A stretch of DNA of 64,000 nt from Enterobacteriaceae endosymbiont of Donacia fulgens. Its GTDB lineage: Bacteria; Pseudomonadota; Gammaproteobacteria; Enterobacterales; Enterobacteriaceae. Position 1 is the stretch's first letter. Every line of letters begins with the position of its first letter. This document shows, in pieces, positions 8,941 to 18,666 of this stretch. The notes under the pieces are model-generated. The model worked only from the letters and a program-made list of their open reading frames with translations. It did not search any database and was not told the origin of the DNA. The DNA lies in contig NZ_CP046182.1 of the NCBI RefSeq assembly GCF_012567545.1, positions 250,324 through 314,323 of the forward strand, written 5' to 3'. The position numbers were made by a program, and so were the translations under genes.

Positions 8941-9855
8941 CTATTTATAAAAAAATTCCATAAATAATTTTTCTAATCTATTATATTTATTTTTAATACT
9001 AATAATTTGAATATTTTGTTCATTTAATTGTTCAAAAATATTATTTAAATTTTGATTTTTCATTACTGTAATTTCTAATTGATAGTTATTAATTATTTTA
9101 TATTTATATCCATAAATTTTAGGAAAAATATTATTTAATTTTTTATAATCTAATATAAAAACTTCAAATTTTAATTTGTTTAATAATTTATTTATTGAAC
9201 AATTTTCTATTAATATACCATTATTTATAATTCCAATATTACGACATAAAAATTCTGCTTCTTCTAAATAATGAGTTGTTAAAATTATTGTTATTTTTTT
9301 CTTAATATTTAATTTTTTGAAAAAAGACCATATATAGTAACGTAATTTAAGATCAATACCTGCGGTAGGTTCGTCTAAAATTAATAATTTAGGATCATGA
9401 ATTAATGCTCTAATTATCATTAGACATCTTTTCATCCCTAATGATAAATTATTAGCTTTTTGGTTTCTTTTTTTCCATAGTTTTAATATTTTTAAATATT
9501 TTTCAATTTTTATAATAACTTTTTTTTTTGTAATACCATAATATCCAGCTTGATTAATTAATATTTGTAATACTGTTTCAAATGGATTAAAATTAAATTC
9601 TTGAGGTACTAATCCTATTTTTTTTTTCGTTTGATATTCATTTTTTTTAATATCTAATCCAAAAATTTTTATTTTTCCTGAAGATTTATTAATCAAAGAA
9701 GTAATTATCCCTATAATTGTTGTTTTGCCAGCACCATTTGGTCCTAATAAAGCATAAAAATCTCCTTTTTTAATTCTTAAATTAAAATTTTTTAAAACTT
9801 TATAATTATTAATATAAATTTTAGATAAATTTTTAATTTCTAATGCATAAGACAT
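8941..9855 (-). CDS. yadG: ABC transporter ATP-binding protein YadG, non-canonical signature motif
   Basis: YadG is the ATPase of the YadGH ABC-2 transporter. The 304-residue protein (E. coli 308) has Walker A GPNGAGKT (38-45), a Q-loop in GLVPQEF, Walker B LLILDEP (157-163) with the D-loop just after, and the switch histidine in TTHYLEEAE. The C-loop, normally LSGGM in this family, reads LSLGM at 137-141, with a Leu replacing a Gly that normally touches the ATP gamma phosphate. The rest of the nucleotide-binding domain is intact, so the gene looks functional but possibly with altered ATPase activity. Confidence 0.9.
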   Translation of the reverse strand: MSYALEIKNLSKIYINNYKVLKNFNLRIKKGDFYALLGPNGAGKTTIIGIITSLINKSSGKIKIFGLDIKKNEYQTKKKIGLVPQEFNFNPFETVLQILINQAGYYGITKKKVIIKIEKYLKILKLWKKRNQKANNLSLGMKRCLMIIRALIHDPKLLILDEPTAGIDLKLRYYIWSFFKKLNIKKKITIILTTHYLEEAEFLCRNIGIINNGILIENCSINKLLNKLKFEVFILDYKKLNNIFPKIYGYKYKIINNYQLEITVMKNQNLNNIFEQLNEQNIQIISIKNKYNRLEKLFMEFFYK

Positions 9856-9929
9856 AATAATATTTTTAATAATTTATAATCATTATTTAATTATATAAAA
9901 TTTTTAAAAAAAATAAATTTTTTTTAAAA

Positions 9930-9962
9930 ATGATGTATTTTATTTTTAATAAAATACATCAT
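9930..9962 (-). terminator. Rho-independent-like terminator after sodA
   Basis: A perfect 13-bp inverted repeat (9930-9942 against 9950-9962) with a 7-base loop starts six bases after the sodA stop codon. On the minus strand it is followed by TTTT. The stem is mostly AT, so it is weak by E. coli standards, but its perfection and position fit a terminator for sodA before yadG. Confidence 0.55.
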
Positions 9963-9968
9963 AAATAA

Positions 9969-10586
9969 TTATTTATTTAATAATAATTGTGTAATTTTAT
10001 CCCAATTTAAAACATTCCAAAAAGCTTTAAGATATAAATTTTTTTGATTTTGATATTTTAAATAATATGCATGTTCCCATAAATCTAATCCTATAATAGG
10101 TATATTTATTAATTTATTATCATTATCCATTAATGGATTATCTTGATTTATTGTTGTGATTATTTTTAATATATTTTTTTTTTTCACTAACCAAATCCAT
10201 CCTGATCCAAAAAAATTTAAGGCTTTTTCTTCAAATTTTTTTTTAAAATTTTCTAAATTACTAAATTCATTTTTTAAAATATTTAAAATAATATTATTTG
10301 GTTGAGTATTTTTTTTTAAAATTTTCCAAAAAAAGCTATGATTAGCATGACCTCCTGCATTATTACGTAAAAATTTTTTTTGTGAAGATGGGATTGATAA
10401 TTTATTTAAATTAGATATTAATTTATTAATTTCAATATCTTTTATATTATTTTTTTTAAGTATTAAATTTGTATTATTAATATAATTTTGATGATGTTTT
10501 TTGTGATGTATTTCCATTGTTTTTGTATCAAAAAATGGTTCTAAATCGGAATATTTATATAATAAATTAGGTAATTTATATGTCAT
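9969..10586 (-). CDS. sodA: Superoxide dismutase, Mn type
   Basis: SodA converts superoxide to oxygen and hydrogen peroxide in the cytoplasm. The 205-residue protein (E. coli 206) keeps all four metal ligands, H27, H83, D168 and H172, in the motifs MEIHHKKHH, GGHANHSFFW and GLDLWEHAYYLKYQN. The GGHANHSxFW and GSGWIWLV segments resemble SodA more than the iron enzyme SodB. An AAAGGA Shine-Dalgarno lies six bases before the ATG. The gene looks monocistronic, with a hairpin terminator downstream. Its neighbours here are not its E. coli neighbours. Confidence 0.95.
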   Translation of the reverse strand: MTYKLPNLLYKYSDLEPFFDTKTMEIHHKKHHQNYINNTNLILKKNNIKDIEINKLISNLNKLSIPSSQKKFLRNNAGGHANHSFFWKILKKNTQPNNIILNILKNEFSNLENFKKKFEEKALNFFGSGWIWLVKKKNILKIITTINQDNPLMDNDNKLINIPIIGLDLWEHAYYLKYQNQKNLYLKAFWNVLNWDKITQLLLNK

Positions 10587-10618
10587 ACAAAATCCTTTAT
10601 TAATATAAAATATAATTA

Positions 10619-11443
10619 TTAATTATATTTTTTATATTTTTTAATTATTATTTTAGTATTTGGCATAATACCATGCCATAAATAAAAAGAATATGCTGCT
10701 TGTTCAATTAACATACCAATCCCATCTGATATTCTTTTAGCTCCATGAATAATACACCATTTTAAAAATGGTGTATTATTAAAATTATAAAAAAGATCAT
10801 AACAAAAAACATCAGGTTTAATAATTGAAGAAGGAATATTAGGAATATTTCCTTTAATACTACTAGATGTAGCATTAATAATTAAATTATATTTAAATTT
10901 ATTACTAATACTAAATAAATCTTCTTCTTTTAAAGAATTAATATTTTTTATATTTTTAAAAAATTTAATAATCTTTTTAGTATTTTGATAAGTACGATTA
11001 ATAATTGTAATATTACAACCAAATTTAATTAATGGATATATAATTCCTTGAGCAGCTCCTCCAGCACCTATTAATAAAATATTACTTTTAGTATTAATAA
11101 ATTTTAAATTTTGTAAATCTTTTAATAACCCAACACCATCAGTATTATCTCCTAAAATTTTTTTTGAATTAAGAATTTTTATTGTATTTACAACACCAGA
11201 ATATTTAGCTCTTTTTGTTAAAATATCACATAATTTATATGCCCTTTTTTTAAAAGGGATTGTAATATTTGCTCCTATACCCCCATTTTTAAAAAAATAA
11301 AAAAATTTTTTATAAAAATTATTTATTGGAACATAAATTTTTCTATAATTTTGTAATACTCCTGTTTGTTGTGCAAATAATTGATGTATAATTGGAGATT
11401 TACTATGTTTTATAGGATTACCAAATACTGCAAACATTTTCAT
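10619..11443 (-). CDS. aroE: Shikimate dehydrogenase
   Basis: AroE reduces 3-dehydroshikimate to shikimate with NADPH in the route to chorismate. The 274-residue protein (E. coli 272) has the substrate-binding GNPIKHSKSP and NITIPFK motifs, GDNTDGVG with the catalytic region, and the NADPH-binding GAGGAAQG loop followed by NRT. The Shine-Dalgarno AAAGGA is formed by the last codons of tsaC, whose stop codon is two bases before the aroE ATG, so translation is probably coupled. The tsaC-aroE pairing is conserved in enterics. With aroA at 38748-40040 it shows that the shikimate pathway is kept. Confidence 0.96.
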   Translation of the reverse strand: MKMFAVFGNPIKHSKSPIIHQLFAQQTGVLQNYRKIYVPINNFYKKFFYFFKNGGIGANITIPFKKRAYKLCDILTKRAKYSGVVNTIKILNSKKILGDNTDGVGLLKDLQNLKFINTKSNILLIGAGGAAQGIIYPLIKFGCNITIINRTYQNTKKIIKFFKNIKNINSLKEEDLFSISNKFKYNLIINATSSSIKGNIPNIPSSIIKPDVFCYDLFYNFNNTPFLKWCIIHGAKRISDGIGMLIEQAAYSFYLWHGIMPNTKIIIKKYKKYN

Positions 11444-11445
11444 AT

Positions 11446-12006
11446 TTATCCTTTACGTATAACTAAATTTGTAAAACTATCTCTAATTTCTGATGGATTT
11501 AAATAACCTCCTGTTTTTCCATTTAAAATTAAAATATGTTCTTTAATATCATAAAAATGAAATAATACATCTTGATATGTTAAACATGGTTTTTTACCTG
11601 AAATATTTGCACTCGTAGAAACAATAGGTTTTCCAAAATAATTACATAATTTACTTGTTAAATAATGATTAGTTACACGAACTGCTATAGAATTAAAATT
11701 TCCAGTTAACCAATAAGGAGTATTTATTGAAATAGGCATAACCCATGTAATAATACCAGGCCAAGTAGATAATATTTTTTTTTTTTGATTTTTAAGAATT
11801 TTTTTTTCATTTATATATTTTAATAATTGATTATATTTAGATGCAATTAAAATTAATCCTTTTTTTATACTACGTTTTTTTATTTTTAATAATTTATTTA
11901 CTGCTTTTTCATTATCTGGATCACATCCTAATCCAAAAACAGATTCAGTTGGATAAGCTATAATTTTACCCATTTTTAATGCATTAATAAAAATTTTTAT
12001 ATCCAT
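11446..12006 (-). CDS. tsaC: Threonylcarbamoyl-AMP synthase TsaC (YrdC/RimN)
   Basis: TsaC makes threonylcarbamoyl-AMP from threonine, bicarbonate and ATP, the first step of t6A37 formation; TsaD at 1137-2153 carries out the transfer. The 186-residue protein (E. coli 190) has the YrdC signature AYPTESVFGLGCDP, the KGLILIAS strand, the SLAVRVT-like segment AVRVTNH, and STSANISG followed by SEIRD. It lies directly upstream of aroE and is divergent from def. The E. coli genes between tsaC and def (topoisomerase-like yrdD, smg, dprA) are absent. Confidence 0.95.
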   Translation of the reverse strand: MDIKIFINALKMGKIIAYPTESVFGLGCDPDNEKAVNKLLKIKKRSIKKGLILIASKYNQLLKYINEKKILKNQKKKILSTWPGIITWVMPISINTPYWLTGNFNSIAVRVTNHYLTSKLCNYFGKPIVSTSANISGKKPCLTYQDVLFHFYDIKEHILILNGKTGGYLNPSEIRDSFTNLVIRKG

Positions 12007-12128
12007 AATTTTTTTATAAATTATTTGATAAAGTTATAAATGAATTATATATTATTACTATAAATATGTTAAAGATTAAAAAATTATATTATTTTATAAA
12101 TTTTTTTTTAAAAAAAAAGATATTAAAT

Positions 12129-12665
12129 ATGTCTATACTTAAATTATTATATTTTCCTAATAAAAAACTAAGAAATATAGCTAAATCAATTAAAAATATT
12201 AATAATGATGTTAAATTATTAGGAAATAATATGCTTAAAATTATGTATTCTTATAATGGGATTGGTTTAGCAGCAACACAAATAGGAATAAATAAAAGAA
12301 TTATAGTTATTGATATCACTAAAAAGAAAAATAATCCTATTATTCTTATTAATCCTAAAATAATAAAATTTAATAAATTAAAAATTAATAGTAAAGAAGG
12401 TTGTTTATCTATACCTATAAAACAAAAATATTTTGTTTTAAGATTTAATGAAATAAGAGTTCAAGCTAAAAATTTAATGAATGAAATTATTGAAATAAAA
12501 GCAAGTAATTTATTATCTTTTTGTATACAACATGAAATTGATCATTTAAATGGGATTTTATTTATTGATTATTTATCAAATTTAAAATATCAAAGAATTT
12601 ATGATAAAATAAACAAAATTAATCATAAAATAATGTTTTTAAAAAAACAGAATCATATAAAATGA
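12129..12665 (+). CDS. def: Peptide deformylase
   Basis: Def removes the formyl group from the N-terminal methionine of new proteins. I start it at the ATG at 12129 (178 residues). An in-frame ATG at 12066 would add a Lys- and Phe-rich tail absent from the family, while MSILKLLYFPNKKLR aligns directly with E. coli MSVLQVLHIPDERLR. All three metal-site motifs are present: GIGLAATQ, EGCLSIP and QHEIDHLNG, with Cys and two His ligands and the catalytic Glu. It overlaps fmt by four bases (ATGA), so the formylation and deformylation enzymes are translationally coupled. E. coli Def has 169 residues. Confidence 0.95.
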   Translation: MSILKLLYFPNKKLRNIAKSIKNINNDVKLLGNNMLKIMYSYNGIGLAATQIGINKRIIVIDITKKKNNPIILINPKIIKFNKLKINSKEGCLSIPIKQKYFVLRFNEIRVQAKNLMNEIIEIKASNLLSFCIQHEIDHLNGILFIDYLSNLKYQRIYDKINKINHKIMFLKKQNHIK

Positions 12666-13636
12666 AAAAAAAAATAAAAATTATTTTTATAGGTACTTCA
12701 AAATTTGCTGCTTATCATTTAAGAGGTTTAATAAATAATATTTACACAATATCTTGTGTCATTACTAAACCAGATACTTATGCTAATAGAGGATATAAAT
12801 TAACTTCTAATTCTGTAAAAAAATTAGCAATAAAATATAAAATTAATATATTACAACCAGAATCTTTAAATTCTTTAAAATTAATTAAAAATCTTATTAA
12901 TTATCATTGTGATATTATAATAGTTATAGATTATGGTTTTTTAATACCTAATAAAATACTAAATATACCTAAATTATTTTGTATGAATATACATGCTTCA
13001 TTATTACCTAGATGGAGAGGTGCTGCTCCTATACAAAGAGCGTTGTTAGCAAATGATTTAAAAACAGGTATTAGTATAATCAAAATAAATAATTTTTTAG
13101 ACGAAGGTGATATTATTTATCAAATTGAATATAATATTTTACTTTATGATACATATGGATCATTATATAAAAAACTAGCTGTATTAGGATTACAAGGTTT
13201 ACTATTTATTTTAAAGAAAATTTCAAAAGGCGAACAAATAAAATTTAAATCTCAAAATATAAATATGATAAAACCTACATATGCAAAAAAAATATCTAAA
13301 ATAGAGTGTAAATTAAATTGGAATTTACCTGCTAAAAAACTTGAATGTATGGTTCGTGCTTTTAATCCTAGACCAGGTACTTTTTTTATGATAAAAGATC
13401 AAAGATTTAAAGTATGGCAAGCAGAAGTTATTAATAATTTTAATAGTAATTATGCAACTAAAGTACCTGGTACAATATTATTAATTAATAGATATGGTAT
13501 ACAAATAAATACTACAAATGGAATTTTAAATATTCAAATTATTCAACCTAGCGGGAAAAAACAAATGAATATTCAAAATTTTTTAAATCTTAATCAGTAT
13601 AGAAATATTTTTCGAAGAGATGTTGTAATTACTTAA
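12662..13636 (+). CDS. fmt: Methionyl-tRNA formyltransferase
   Basis: Fmt formylates the initiator Met-tRNA using 10-formyltetrahydrofolate. The 324-residue protein (E. coli 315) shows the N-terminal Rossmann part, the family signature [15 protein letters not shown] preceded by NIHA with the catalytic Asn and His, the D of DEGDIIYQ, and the C-terminal tRNA-binding OB domain ending in QPSGKK. Its ATG overlaps the def stop codon. Its own stop codon overlaps the convergent rplQ stop by eight bases, because the E. coli genes between fmt and rplQ (rsmB, trkA, mscL and others) have been deleted. Confidence 0.96.
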   Translation: MKKKIKIIFIGTSKFAAYHLRGLINNIYTISCVITKPDTYANRGYKLTSNSVKKLAIKYKINILQPESLNSLKLIKNLINYHCDIIIVIDYGFLIPNKILNIPKLFCMNIHASLLPRWRGAAPIQRALLANDLKTGISIIKINNFLDEGDIIYQIEYNILLYDTYGSLYKKLAVLGLQGLLFILKKISKGEQIKFKSQNINMIKPTYAKKISKIECKLNWNLPAKKLECMVRAFNPRPGTFFMIKDQRFKVWQAEVINNFNSNYATKVPGTILLINRYGIQINTTNGILNIQIIQPSGKKQMNIQNFLNLNQYRNIFRRDVVIT

Positions 13637-14015
13637 GATTTTTATCTTTTAGAATTATTTTTCTTTCTATTAATTCTATATATGCCATAGGTGCTTTATC
13701 TCCATTACGAAAACCACATTTTATTATACGTGTATATCCACCTAATCTATTTTGAAATTTAGGAGCAATAATATTAAAGAGTTTAATAATATTAATTTTA
13801 TTATTTATTTTAGCTCTTATTAATCTTTTATTAGAAATAGTATTTTTTTTAGCAATAGTAATCATGGGTTCTATTATTTTTCTGAGTTCTTTAGCTTTCA
13901 TTAAAGTAGTTTTAATGATTTCATTATTAATTAATGAATTAACCATGTTAATTAACATTGCATTACGATGTGAACTATTTTTGTTAAAATAACGACCTGT
14001 TTTACGATGACGCAT
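13629..14015 (-). CDS. rplQ: 50S ribosomal protein L17
   Basis: L17 is a 50S protein near the exit tunnel. The 128-residue product (E. coli 127) starts [17 protein letters not shown], with the [11 protein letters not shown] and [10 protein letters not shown] motifs. It is the last gene of the alpha operon, 22 bases after rpoA. Its stop codon lies within the 3' end of the convergent fmt gene. Confidence 0.97.
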   Translation of the reverse strand: MRHRKTGRYFNKNSSHRNAMLINMVNSLINNEIIKTTLMKAKELRKIIEPMITIAKKNTISNKRLIRAKINNKINIIKLFNIIAPKFQNRLGGYTRIIKCGFRNGDKAPMAYIELIERKIILKDKNLK

Positions 14016-14037
14016 TTTTTTTACCTAATTAAATTAA

Positions 14038-15060
14038 TTATTTATGATTGTTTTTAGTATTATTTTTTTTTATAACTGGAGGCCAATTATCTAGTCTCAT
14101 TCCTAATGATAATCCTCTAGATGCTAAAATATCTTTTATTTCTGTTAAAGATTTTTTTCCTAAATTTGGAGTTTTTAATAATTCTACTTCAGTTCGTTGT
14201 ACTAAATCTCCAATCAAATGAATTGATTCAGTTTTTAAACAATTTGCAGAACGAACAGTTAATTCTAAATCATCCACAGAATGTAATAAAATAGGATCAA
14301 ATTCTGGTTTTTCTTCTTTAATTTCTTTTTCTTGTTGAATATCCTTTAAATTTACAAATGATTCTAATTGTTCAGCTAAAATAGTAGCTGCTTTTCTAAT
14401 AGCTTGTTCTGGATCAATTGTTCCATTTGTTTCCATTTCTATTATTAATTTATCTAAATCTGTTCTTTGTTTTACTCTAGCTGATTCTACATTATAGATT
14501 ATTTTTTTAATAGGACTATAAGATGCATCTAATAATAATCTGCCTATTTTATGATCTTTTTCAAAACTATTATTATTAATTTTTGTATGGGCTGCTATAT
14601 AACCCCGACCTAATTCTATTTTTATTTTCATATTAATTGATGTATTTATATTAGTAATATGACAAATAATATGTTCTTTATTTATAATTTCTATATCATT
14701 TCCGTGAATAATATCAGAAGCTTTTACAATTCCAATTCCTGTTTTTTTTAAAATTAAAATAACCTCCTTTTTATTATTTTCTATTTTTATAGCTAACTTT
14801 TTTAAATTTAAAAGTATTTCAATAATATCTTCTTTAATTCCTTCTTTAGTACTATATTCATGTAATATTCCTTCTATTTCTACCTCTGTTACTGCATAAC
14901 CAGGAATTGAAGATAATAAAATACGTCTTAATGCATTTCCTAAAGTATGACCAAAACCACGTTCTAAAGGCTCTAAAGTTACTTTTATATAATTGTTACT
15001 AATATGTTCTATATCTACTAATCTAGGTTTTAAAAATTCTGTTACAGAATTTTGATCCAT
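14038..15060 (-). CDS. rpoA: RNA polymerase alpha subunit
   Basis: Alpha nucleates assembly of RNA polymerase and contacts UP elements and activators. The 340-residue protein (E. coli 329) has the N-terminal assembly domain ([20 protein letters not shown]), a charged linker rich in Glu and Lys around residue 245, and the C-terminal helix-hairpin-helix domain ([12 protein letters not shown] through [18 protein letters not shown]), including the Arg and Asn used for DNA contact. About 11 extra Lys- and Asn-rich residues end the protein, past the E. coli C-terminus. It sits between rpsD and rplQ, as in all enterics. Confidence 0.98.
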   Translation of the reverse strand: MDQNSVTEFLKPRLVDIEHISNNYIKVTLEPLERGFGHTLGNALRRILLSSIPGYAVTEVEIEGILHEYSTKEGIKEDIIEILLNLKKLAIKIENNKKEVILILKKTGIGIVKASDIIHGNDIEIINKEHIICHITNINTSINMKIKIELGRGYIAAHTKINNNSFEKDHKIGRLLLDASYSPIKKIIYNVESARVKQRTDLDKLIIEMETNGTIDPEQAIRKAATILAEQLESFVNLKDIQQEKEIKEEKPEFDPILLHSVDDLELTVRSANCLKTESIHLIGDLVQRTEVELLKTPNLGKKSLTEIKDILASRGLSLGMRLDNWPPVIKKNNTKNNHK

Positions 15061-15082
15061 TTATATGCTCTCTTATAAAAAA

Positions 15083-15703
15083 TTATTTTGAATATAATTC
15101 AATAATTAAATGTTCATTGATATCTGCAGGTAAATCAGAACGTTCAGGAAGTCTTTTAAAAACACCTTCCATTTTTTTATTATTTATTTCTAACCAGCTA
15201 GGTTTTTCTCTTTGAGAATATAAATCAATTGAAGCATTAATTCTTAGTTGTTTTTTAGATTTTTCACATACAGAAATTTTATCATTTAGAGATACTTGAT
15301 AAGAAGCTATGTTAACAATACAATCATTAATTTTTATAGATTTATGAGAAATTAATTGTCTAGATTCCGCTCTTGTAACTCCAAAACCCATTCTATAAAC
15401 AATATTATCTAATCTTTTTTCTAATAAACATAATAAATTAAATCCAGTATTTCCTTTTATATGCGAAGCTTTTTTATAATAGTTATGAAATTGTCGTTCT
15501 AATATACCATATAATCTACGTATTTTTTGTTTTTCTCTTAATTGAATACCATAATCAGATAATCTAGATTTTTTTATACCATGTTGTCCTGGAGTTTGTT
15601 CTAATTTACATTTAGTATCGATAGCACGTACATTAGATTTTAAAAATAAATCAGTACCTTCTCTTCTAGATAATTTTAATTTTGGTCCTAAATATCTTGC
15701 CAT
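15083..15703 (-). CDS. rpsD: 30S ribosomal protein S4
   Basis: S4 binds the 16S 5' domain early in assembly and, in E. coli, represses the alpha operon. The 206-residue product equals E. coli in length. It begins [19 protein letters not shown] and has the S4 RNA-binding domain ([15 protein letters not shown]) and the C-terminal HLIIELYSK. It lies between rpsK and rpoA, 22 bases before rpoA. Confidence 0.98.
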   Translation of the reverse strand: MARYLGPKLKLSRREGTDLFLKSNVRAIDTKCKLEQTPGQHGIKKSRLSDYGIQLREKQKIRRLYGILERQFHNYYKKASHIKGNTGFNLLCLLEKRLDNIVYRMGFGVTRAESRQLISHKSIKINDCIVNIASYQVSLNDKISVCEKSKKQLRINASIDLYSQREKPSWLEINNKKMEGVFKRLPERSDLPADINEHLIIELYSK

Positions 15704-15745
15704 TATATTTTTCCTAAAATATTTTAATTAATTATTAATAATAAT

Positions 15746-16135
15746 TTATACTCTTCTTTTTTTTGGAGGTCTACATCCATTATGAGGAATAGGAGTAATA
15801 TCAGTAATATTAGTTATTTTAAAACCAGCATTATTTAATGCTCTAATTGTAGATTCTCTTCCTGGACCTGGTCCTTTTACCATAATTTCTAAATTTTTAA
15901 TACCATAATGTTTAACAATTTCAGCACATTTTTCAGCAGCTACTTGTGCAGCAAAAGGTGTTGATTTTCTTGACCCTCTAAAACCAGAACCTCCTGCTGT
16001 TGCACAACCTAAAGAATTACCTTGTCTATCTGTAATAGTAACAATTGTATTGTTAAAAGAAGCGTGTATATGTGCAATACCGTCTATAATTTGTTTTTTA
16101 ATTTTTTTTTTAGAATGTAAAGATTTTTTTTTCAT
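15746..16135 (-). CDS. rpsK: 30S ribosomal protein S11
   Basis: S11 lines the mRNA exit on the platform. The product is 129 residues, as in E. coli, with the conserved [17 protein letters not shown] strand, the [17 protein letters not shown] segment and the C-terminal [13 protein letters not shown]. It follows rpsM by 26 bases in the alpha operon. Confidence 0.98.
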   Translation of the reverse strand: MKKKSLHSKKKIKKQIIDGIAHIHASFNNTIVTITDRQGNSLGCATAGGSGFRGSRKSTPFAAQVAAEKCAEIVKHYGIKNLEIMVKGPGPGRESTIRALNNAGFKITNITDITPIPHNGCRPPKKRRV

Positions 16136-16161
16136 TATATATACCTATTATAGTTATAATA

Positions 16162-16518
16162 TTATTTTTTAAAATACTTATAGAATTTTTTTCTAGTATG
16201 TGCATTAGTTTTAGTACGTTGACCTCTAACTGGTAATCCTTTTTTATGACGTAAACCTCTATAACAACTAAGATCAATTAATCTTTTAATATTTAAATTT
16301 ATACTTCTTCTTAAATCCCCTTCTACTTTAAATTTTGATATAATATTTCTTAATAAATCTATTTTATCTTCAGTAAGTTGATTAATTTTAATATTTTGAG
16401 AAATATTAGTTATTTTACATATATGAGCAGCATGAGATTTACCTATCCCATAAATATATTTTAATGCTATTATTGTACGTTTATTATCAGGAATATTTAC
16501 TCCAGCTATACGAACCAT
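16162..16518 (-). CDS. rpsM: 30S ribosomal protein S13
   Basis: S13 sits in the 30S head and contacts tRNA and the intersubunit bridge. The 118-residue product (E. coli 118) has the [13 protein letters not shown] start, the helix-hairpin motif [10 protein letters not shown] and the basic tail [17 protein letters not shown]. It opens the alpha operon, after rpmJ. Confidence 0.98.
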   Translation of the reverse strand: MVRIAGVNIPDNKRTIIALKYIYGIGKSHAAHICKITNISQNIKINQLTEDKIDLLRNIISKFKVEGDLRRSINLNIKRLIDLSCYRGLRHKKGLPVRGQRTKTNAHTRKKFYKYFKK

Positions 16519-16571
16519 TTTAAATCCTTTATTTAATTTTTATAGTTTTTATTATAAAAAATAGAAAATAA

Positions 16572-16688
16572 TTATCCTTGACGTTGTTTATGTTTAGGAT
16601 CTGTTTTACAAAATACATATATAACTCTATTTCTACGAATAATTTTACAATTACGACATATTTTTTTTATTGAAGCTCGAACTTTCAT
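16572..16688 (-). CDS. rpmJ: 50S ribosomal protein L36
   Basis: This 38-residue gene reads [15 protein letters not shown] at its start and ends DPKHKQRQG, nearly identical to E. coli RpmJ. The zinc-ribbon residues C11, C14, C27 and H33 are present, so this is the zinc-binding paralogue. It lies between secY and rpsM, its normal place at the end of the spc operon. Confidence 0.97.
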   Translation of the reverse strand: MKVRASIKKICRNCKIIRRNRVIYVFCKTDPKHKQRQG

Positions 16689-16720
16689 TATATTATATCT
16701 CCAAAAATATTTTATAAATA

Positions 16721-18049
16721 TTATCCTTTTAAATTAATTTTTTTAAGTATAGACTCATATTGAGTAGACATAATTAATGTTTGAATTTGTGTAATAAAAT
16801 CAATGATGACAACTATTACTATAAGTAATGATGTACCACTTAAATAAAATGGGACATTAATTATATTTCTTAAAAATTCTGGAATAAGGCAAATAAAAGT
16901 GATATATAAACTTCCAGTAAATGTTAATCTCATAATTATTTTTTTTATATATTTAGCTGTTTGTGCTCCTGGTCTAATACCAGGAATATATGCCCCAGAT
17001 TTTTTTAAATTATCAGCAGTTTCTTGAGGATTAAAAACTAAAATAGTGTAAAAAAAACAAAAAAATATAATTGATAAAATATATAAACCAATATATATTG
17101 GTTGTCTAGGTTGTAAAGATATAGCAATTTTTTTAAGTAAATTAAAATTAGTAATATTACTAAGCCATGAAAATGTAGTAGAAATAAATAAAATAATACT
17201 AGAAGAAAATATTGCTGGAATAACCCCAGACATATTAATTTTTAATGGTAAATGAGTGCTTTGTTGTGTATTATAGATTTGTTTTCCAAAATATCTTCTA
17301 GCATATTGTACATTAATTTTTCTTTGTCCTTTTTCCATAAAAACAATAAATAAAATTATTAAAAATATTAAAATTAATAAAATAAAAATAATAAAAAAAT
17401 TTAAATTTCCATATTTTATTTGTTCTATAATTTGTCCTATATTTAAAGGTAAAGTAGTAATTATACCAATTACTATAATAATAGAAACTCCATTTCCAAT
17501 TCCTCTTTTTGTTATTTGTCTTCCTAACCACATTAAAAATATTGTACCTGTAATTAAACTTAAATTAGCAATTATAAAAAAACTAATACCATGATTAATA
17601 ACTAAATTATTCATACCAGGTAATTTAGGTAATCCAGTTGAAATTCCTATAGCTTGAATAAAAGCTAAAATTAATGTAGTATATTTAGTATATTTATTAA
17701 TTTTTTTTTTCCCTTCCTCTCCTTCTTTTTTTAAAAGAATAAAATATGGATGAACTACTGTTAAAAGTTGCATAATGATAGATGAAGATATATAAGGCAT
17801 AACTCCTAAAGCAAAAATGGAGGCTCTACTAAGAGCACCTCCAGAAAACATATTAAACATATCAATAATAGTACCATGTTGTTTAATAATTAAAGAATGT
17901 AAAATACTAATATTAATACCTGGAATTGGTATAAATGAACCTATACGGAAAATAATTATAGATGTTATTAAAAATATAAGTCTTTCTTTTAATTCAATAA
18001 AACCTTTTTTAGTACTTTGAAAATTTAATTTTTTAAATGATTTTATCAT
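16721..18049 (-). CDS. secY: Preprotein translocase subunit SecY
   Basis: SecY forms the protein-conducting channel of the inner membrane. The 442-residue protein (E. coli 443) has ten hydrophobic segments. It carries the plug and first-helix region PIPGIN, the [14 protein letters not shown] motif (here [14 protein letters not shown]), the [22 protein letters not shown] cytoplasmic loop that contacts the ribosome and SecA, and a C-terminal YESILKK tail. It is 7 bases downstream of rplO. Since this cell retains a porin with a signal peptide, Sec export is still needed. Confidence 0.97.
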   Translation of the reverse strand: MIKSFKKLNFQSTKKGFIELKERLIFLITSIIIFRIGSFIPIPGINISILHSLIIKQHGTIIDMFNMFSGGALSRASIFALGVMPYISSSIIMQLLTVVHPYFILLKKEGEEGKKKINKYTKYTTLILAFIQAIGISTGLPKLPGMNNLVINHGISFFIIANLSLITGTIFLMWLGRQITKRGIGNGVSIIIVIGIITTLPLNIGQIIEQIKYGNLNFFIIFILLILIFLIILFIVFMEKGQRKINVQYARRYFGKQIYNTQQSTHLPLKINMSGVIPAIFSSSIILFISTTFSWLSNITNFNLLKKIAISLQPRQPIYIGLYILSIIFFCFFYTILVFNPQETADNLKKSGAYIPGIRPGAQTAKYIKKIIMRLTFTGSLYITFICLIPEFLRNIINVPFYLSGTSLLIVIVVIIDFITQIQTLIMSTQYESILKKINLKG

Positions 18050-18056
18050 TTATTAT

Positions 18057-18485
18057 TTATTCCTCAATTATCCCACCTAATTTTTTTATAATTATTTTAA
18101 CACTTTCTGTGCAATTTAATTTAATAATTTTTTTTGAAGATTTAATATTTCCTTTATTAATAATTTTTACATATTTAATTTTTTTACTAATTATTTTATT
18201 AGCTTTTAGAATATTTAAATTAATATAATTACTATGTATTTTTTCTAAATCTCCTAACCTAATTTCTTTAAAAAAAATATTTTTTTTTGATCTAAATCCA
18301 AATTTTGGTAATCTCCTATGTAAAGGACTTTGTCCTCCTTCAAATATTTTATTAATATTATATCCAGATCTAGATTTTTGTCCTTTATGTCCTCTACCAC
18401 TTGTTTTACCTTTTCCTGAGCCAATCCCTCTACCTAATCTTTTTTTATTATTTTTTATTTTAGAAAATAAATTATTTAAATTCAT
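18057..18485 (-). CDS. rplO: 50S ribosomal protein L15
   Basis: L15 binds 23S rRNA late in 50S assembly. The 142-residue product (E. coli 144) has the glycine-rich N-terminal extension ([26 protein letters not shown]) and [17 protein letters not shown]. The C-terminal half has drifted to Lys and Ile. The ATG is one base after the rpmD stop codon. Confidence 0.97.
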   Translation of the reverse strand: MNLNNLFSKIKNNKKRLGRGIGSGKGKTSGRGHKGQKSRSGYNINKIFEGGQSPLHRRLPKFGFRSKKNIFFKEIRLGDLEKIHSNYINLNILKANKIISKKIKYVKIINKGNIKSSKKIIKLNCTESVKIIIKKLGGIIEE

Positions 18486-18486
18486 G

Positions 18487-18666
18487 TTAATATAAAACCT
18501 TTAGCATATAAGATATTTTTTTAATCATGCCTAAAATACTAGGTGTATTTTTTTTTATAACAGTATGTCCAATATGTTTTAATCCTAAACTAATTAAAAT
18601 GGCTTTATGTTTAGGTAATCTACCTATAGCACTTTTAATTTGTGTAATTTTAATATTTTTTAACAC
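18487..18666 (-). CDS. rpmD: 50S ribosomal protein L30, GTG start inside rpsE
   Basis: The frame encodes 59 residues, the same as E. coli RpmD, containing [20 protein letters not shown] and [20 protein letters not shown]. The only in-frame start giving the family length is GTG at 18666, which yields MLKNIKITQ against MAKTIKITQ in E. coli. An AAAAAGGA Shine-Dalgarno stands nine bases upstream, inside rpsE. The first 17 bases overlap the end of rpsE, unlike the small gap usual in enterics. It is followed after one base by rplO. Confidence 0.93.
   Translation of the reverse strand: MLKNIKITQIKSAIGRLPKHKAILISLGLKHIGHTVIKKNTPSILGMIKKISYMLKVLY

Noticed and set aside
12066-12128. Upstream ATG extending def by 21 codons
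   Set aside because: The extension is Lys/Phe/Ile-rich, absent from the deformylase family, and the internal ATG at 12129 matches the family N-terminus exactly.
17313-17531. Open frame of 72 codons on the minus strand inside secY
   Set aside because: Out-of-frame shadow of secY with only Lys/Asn/Tyr/Phe-rich sequence and no family resemblance; similar frames inside cca, rplO, rpsE, rplB, rmuC, aroA and infB were rejected for the same reason.
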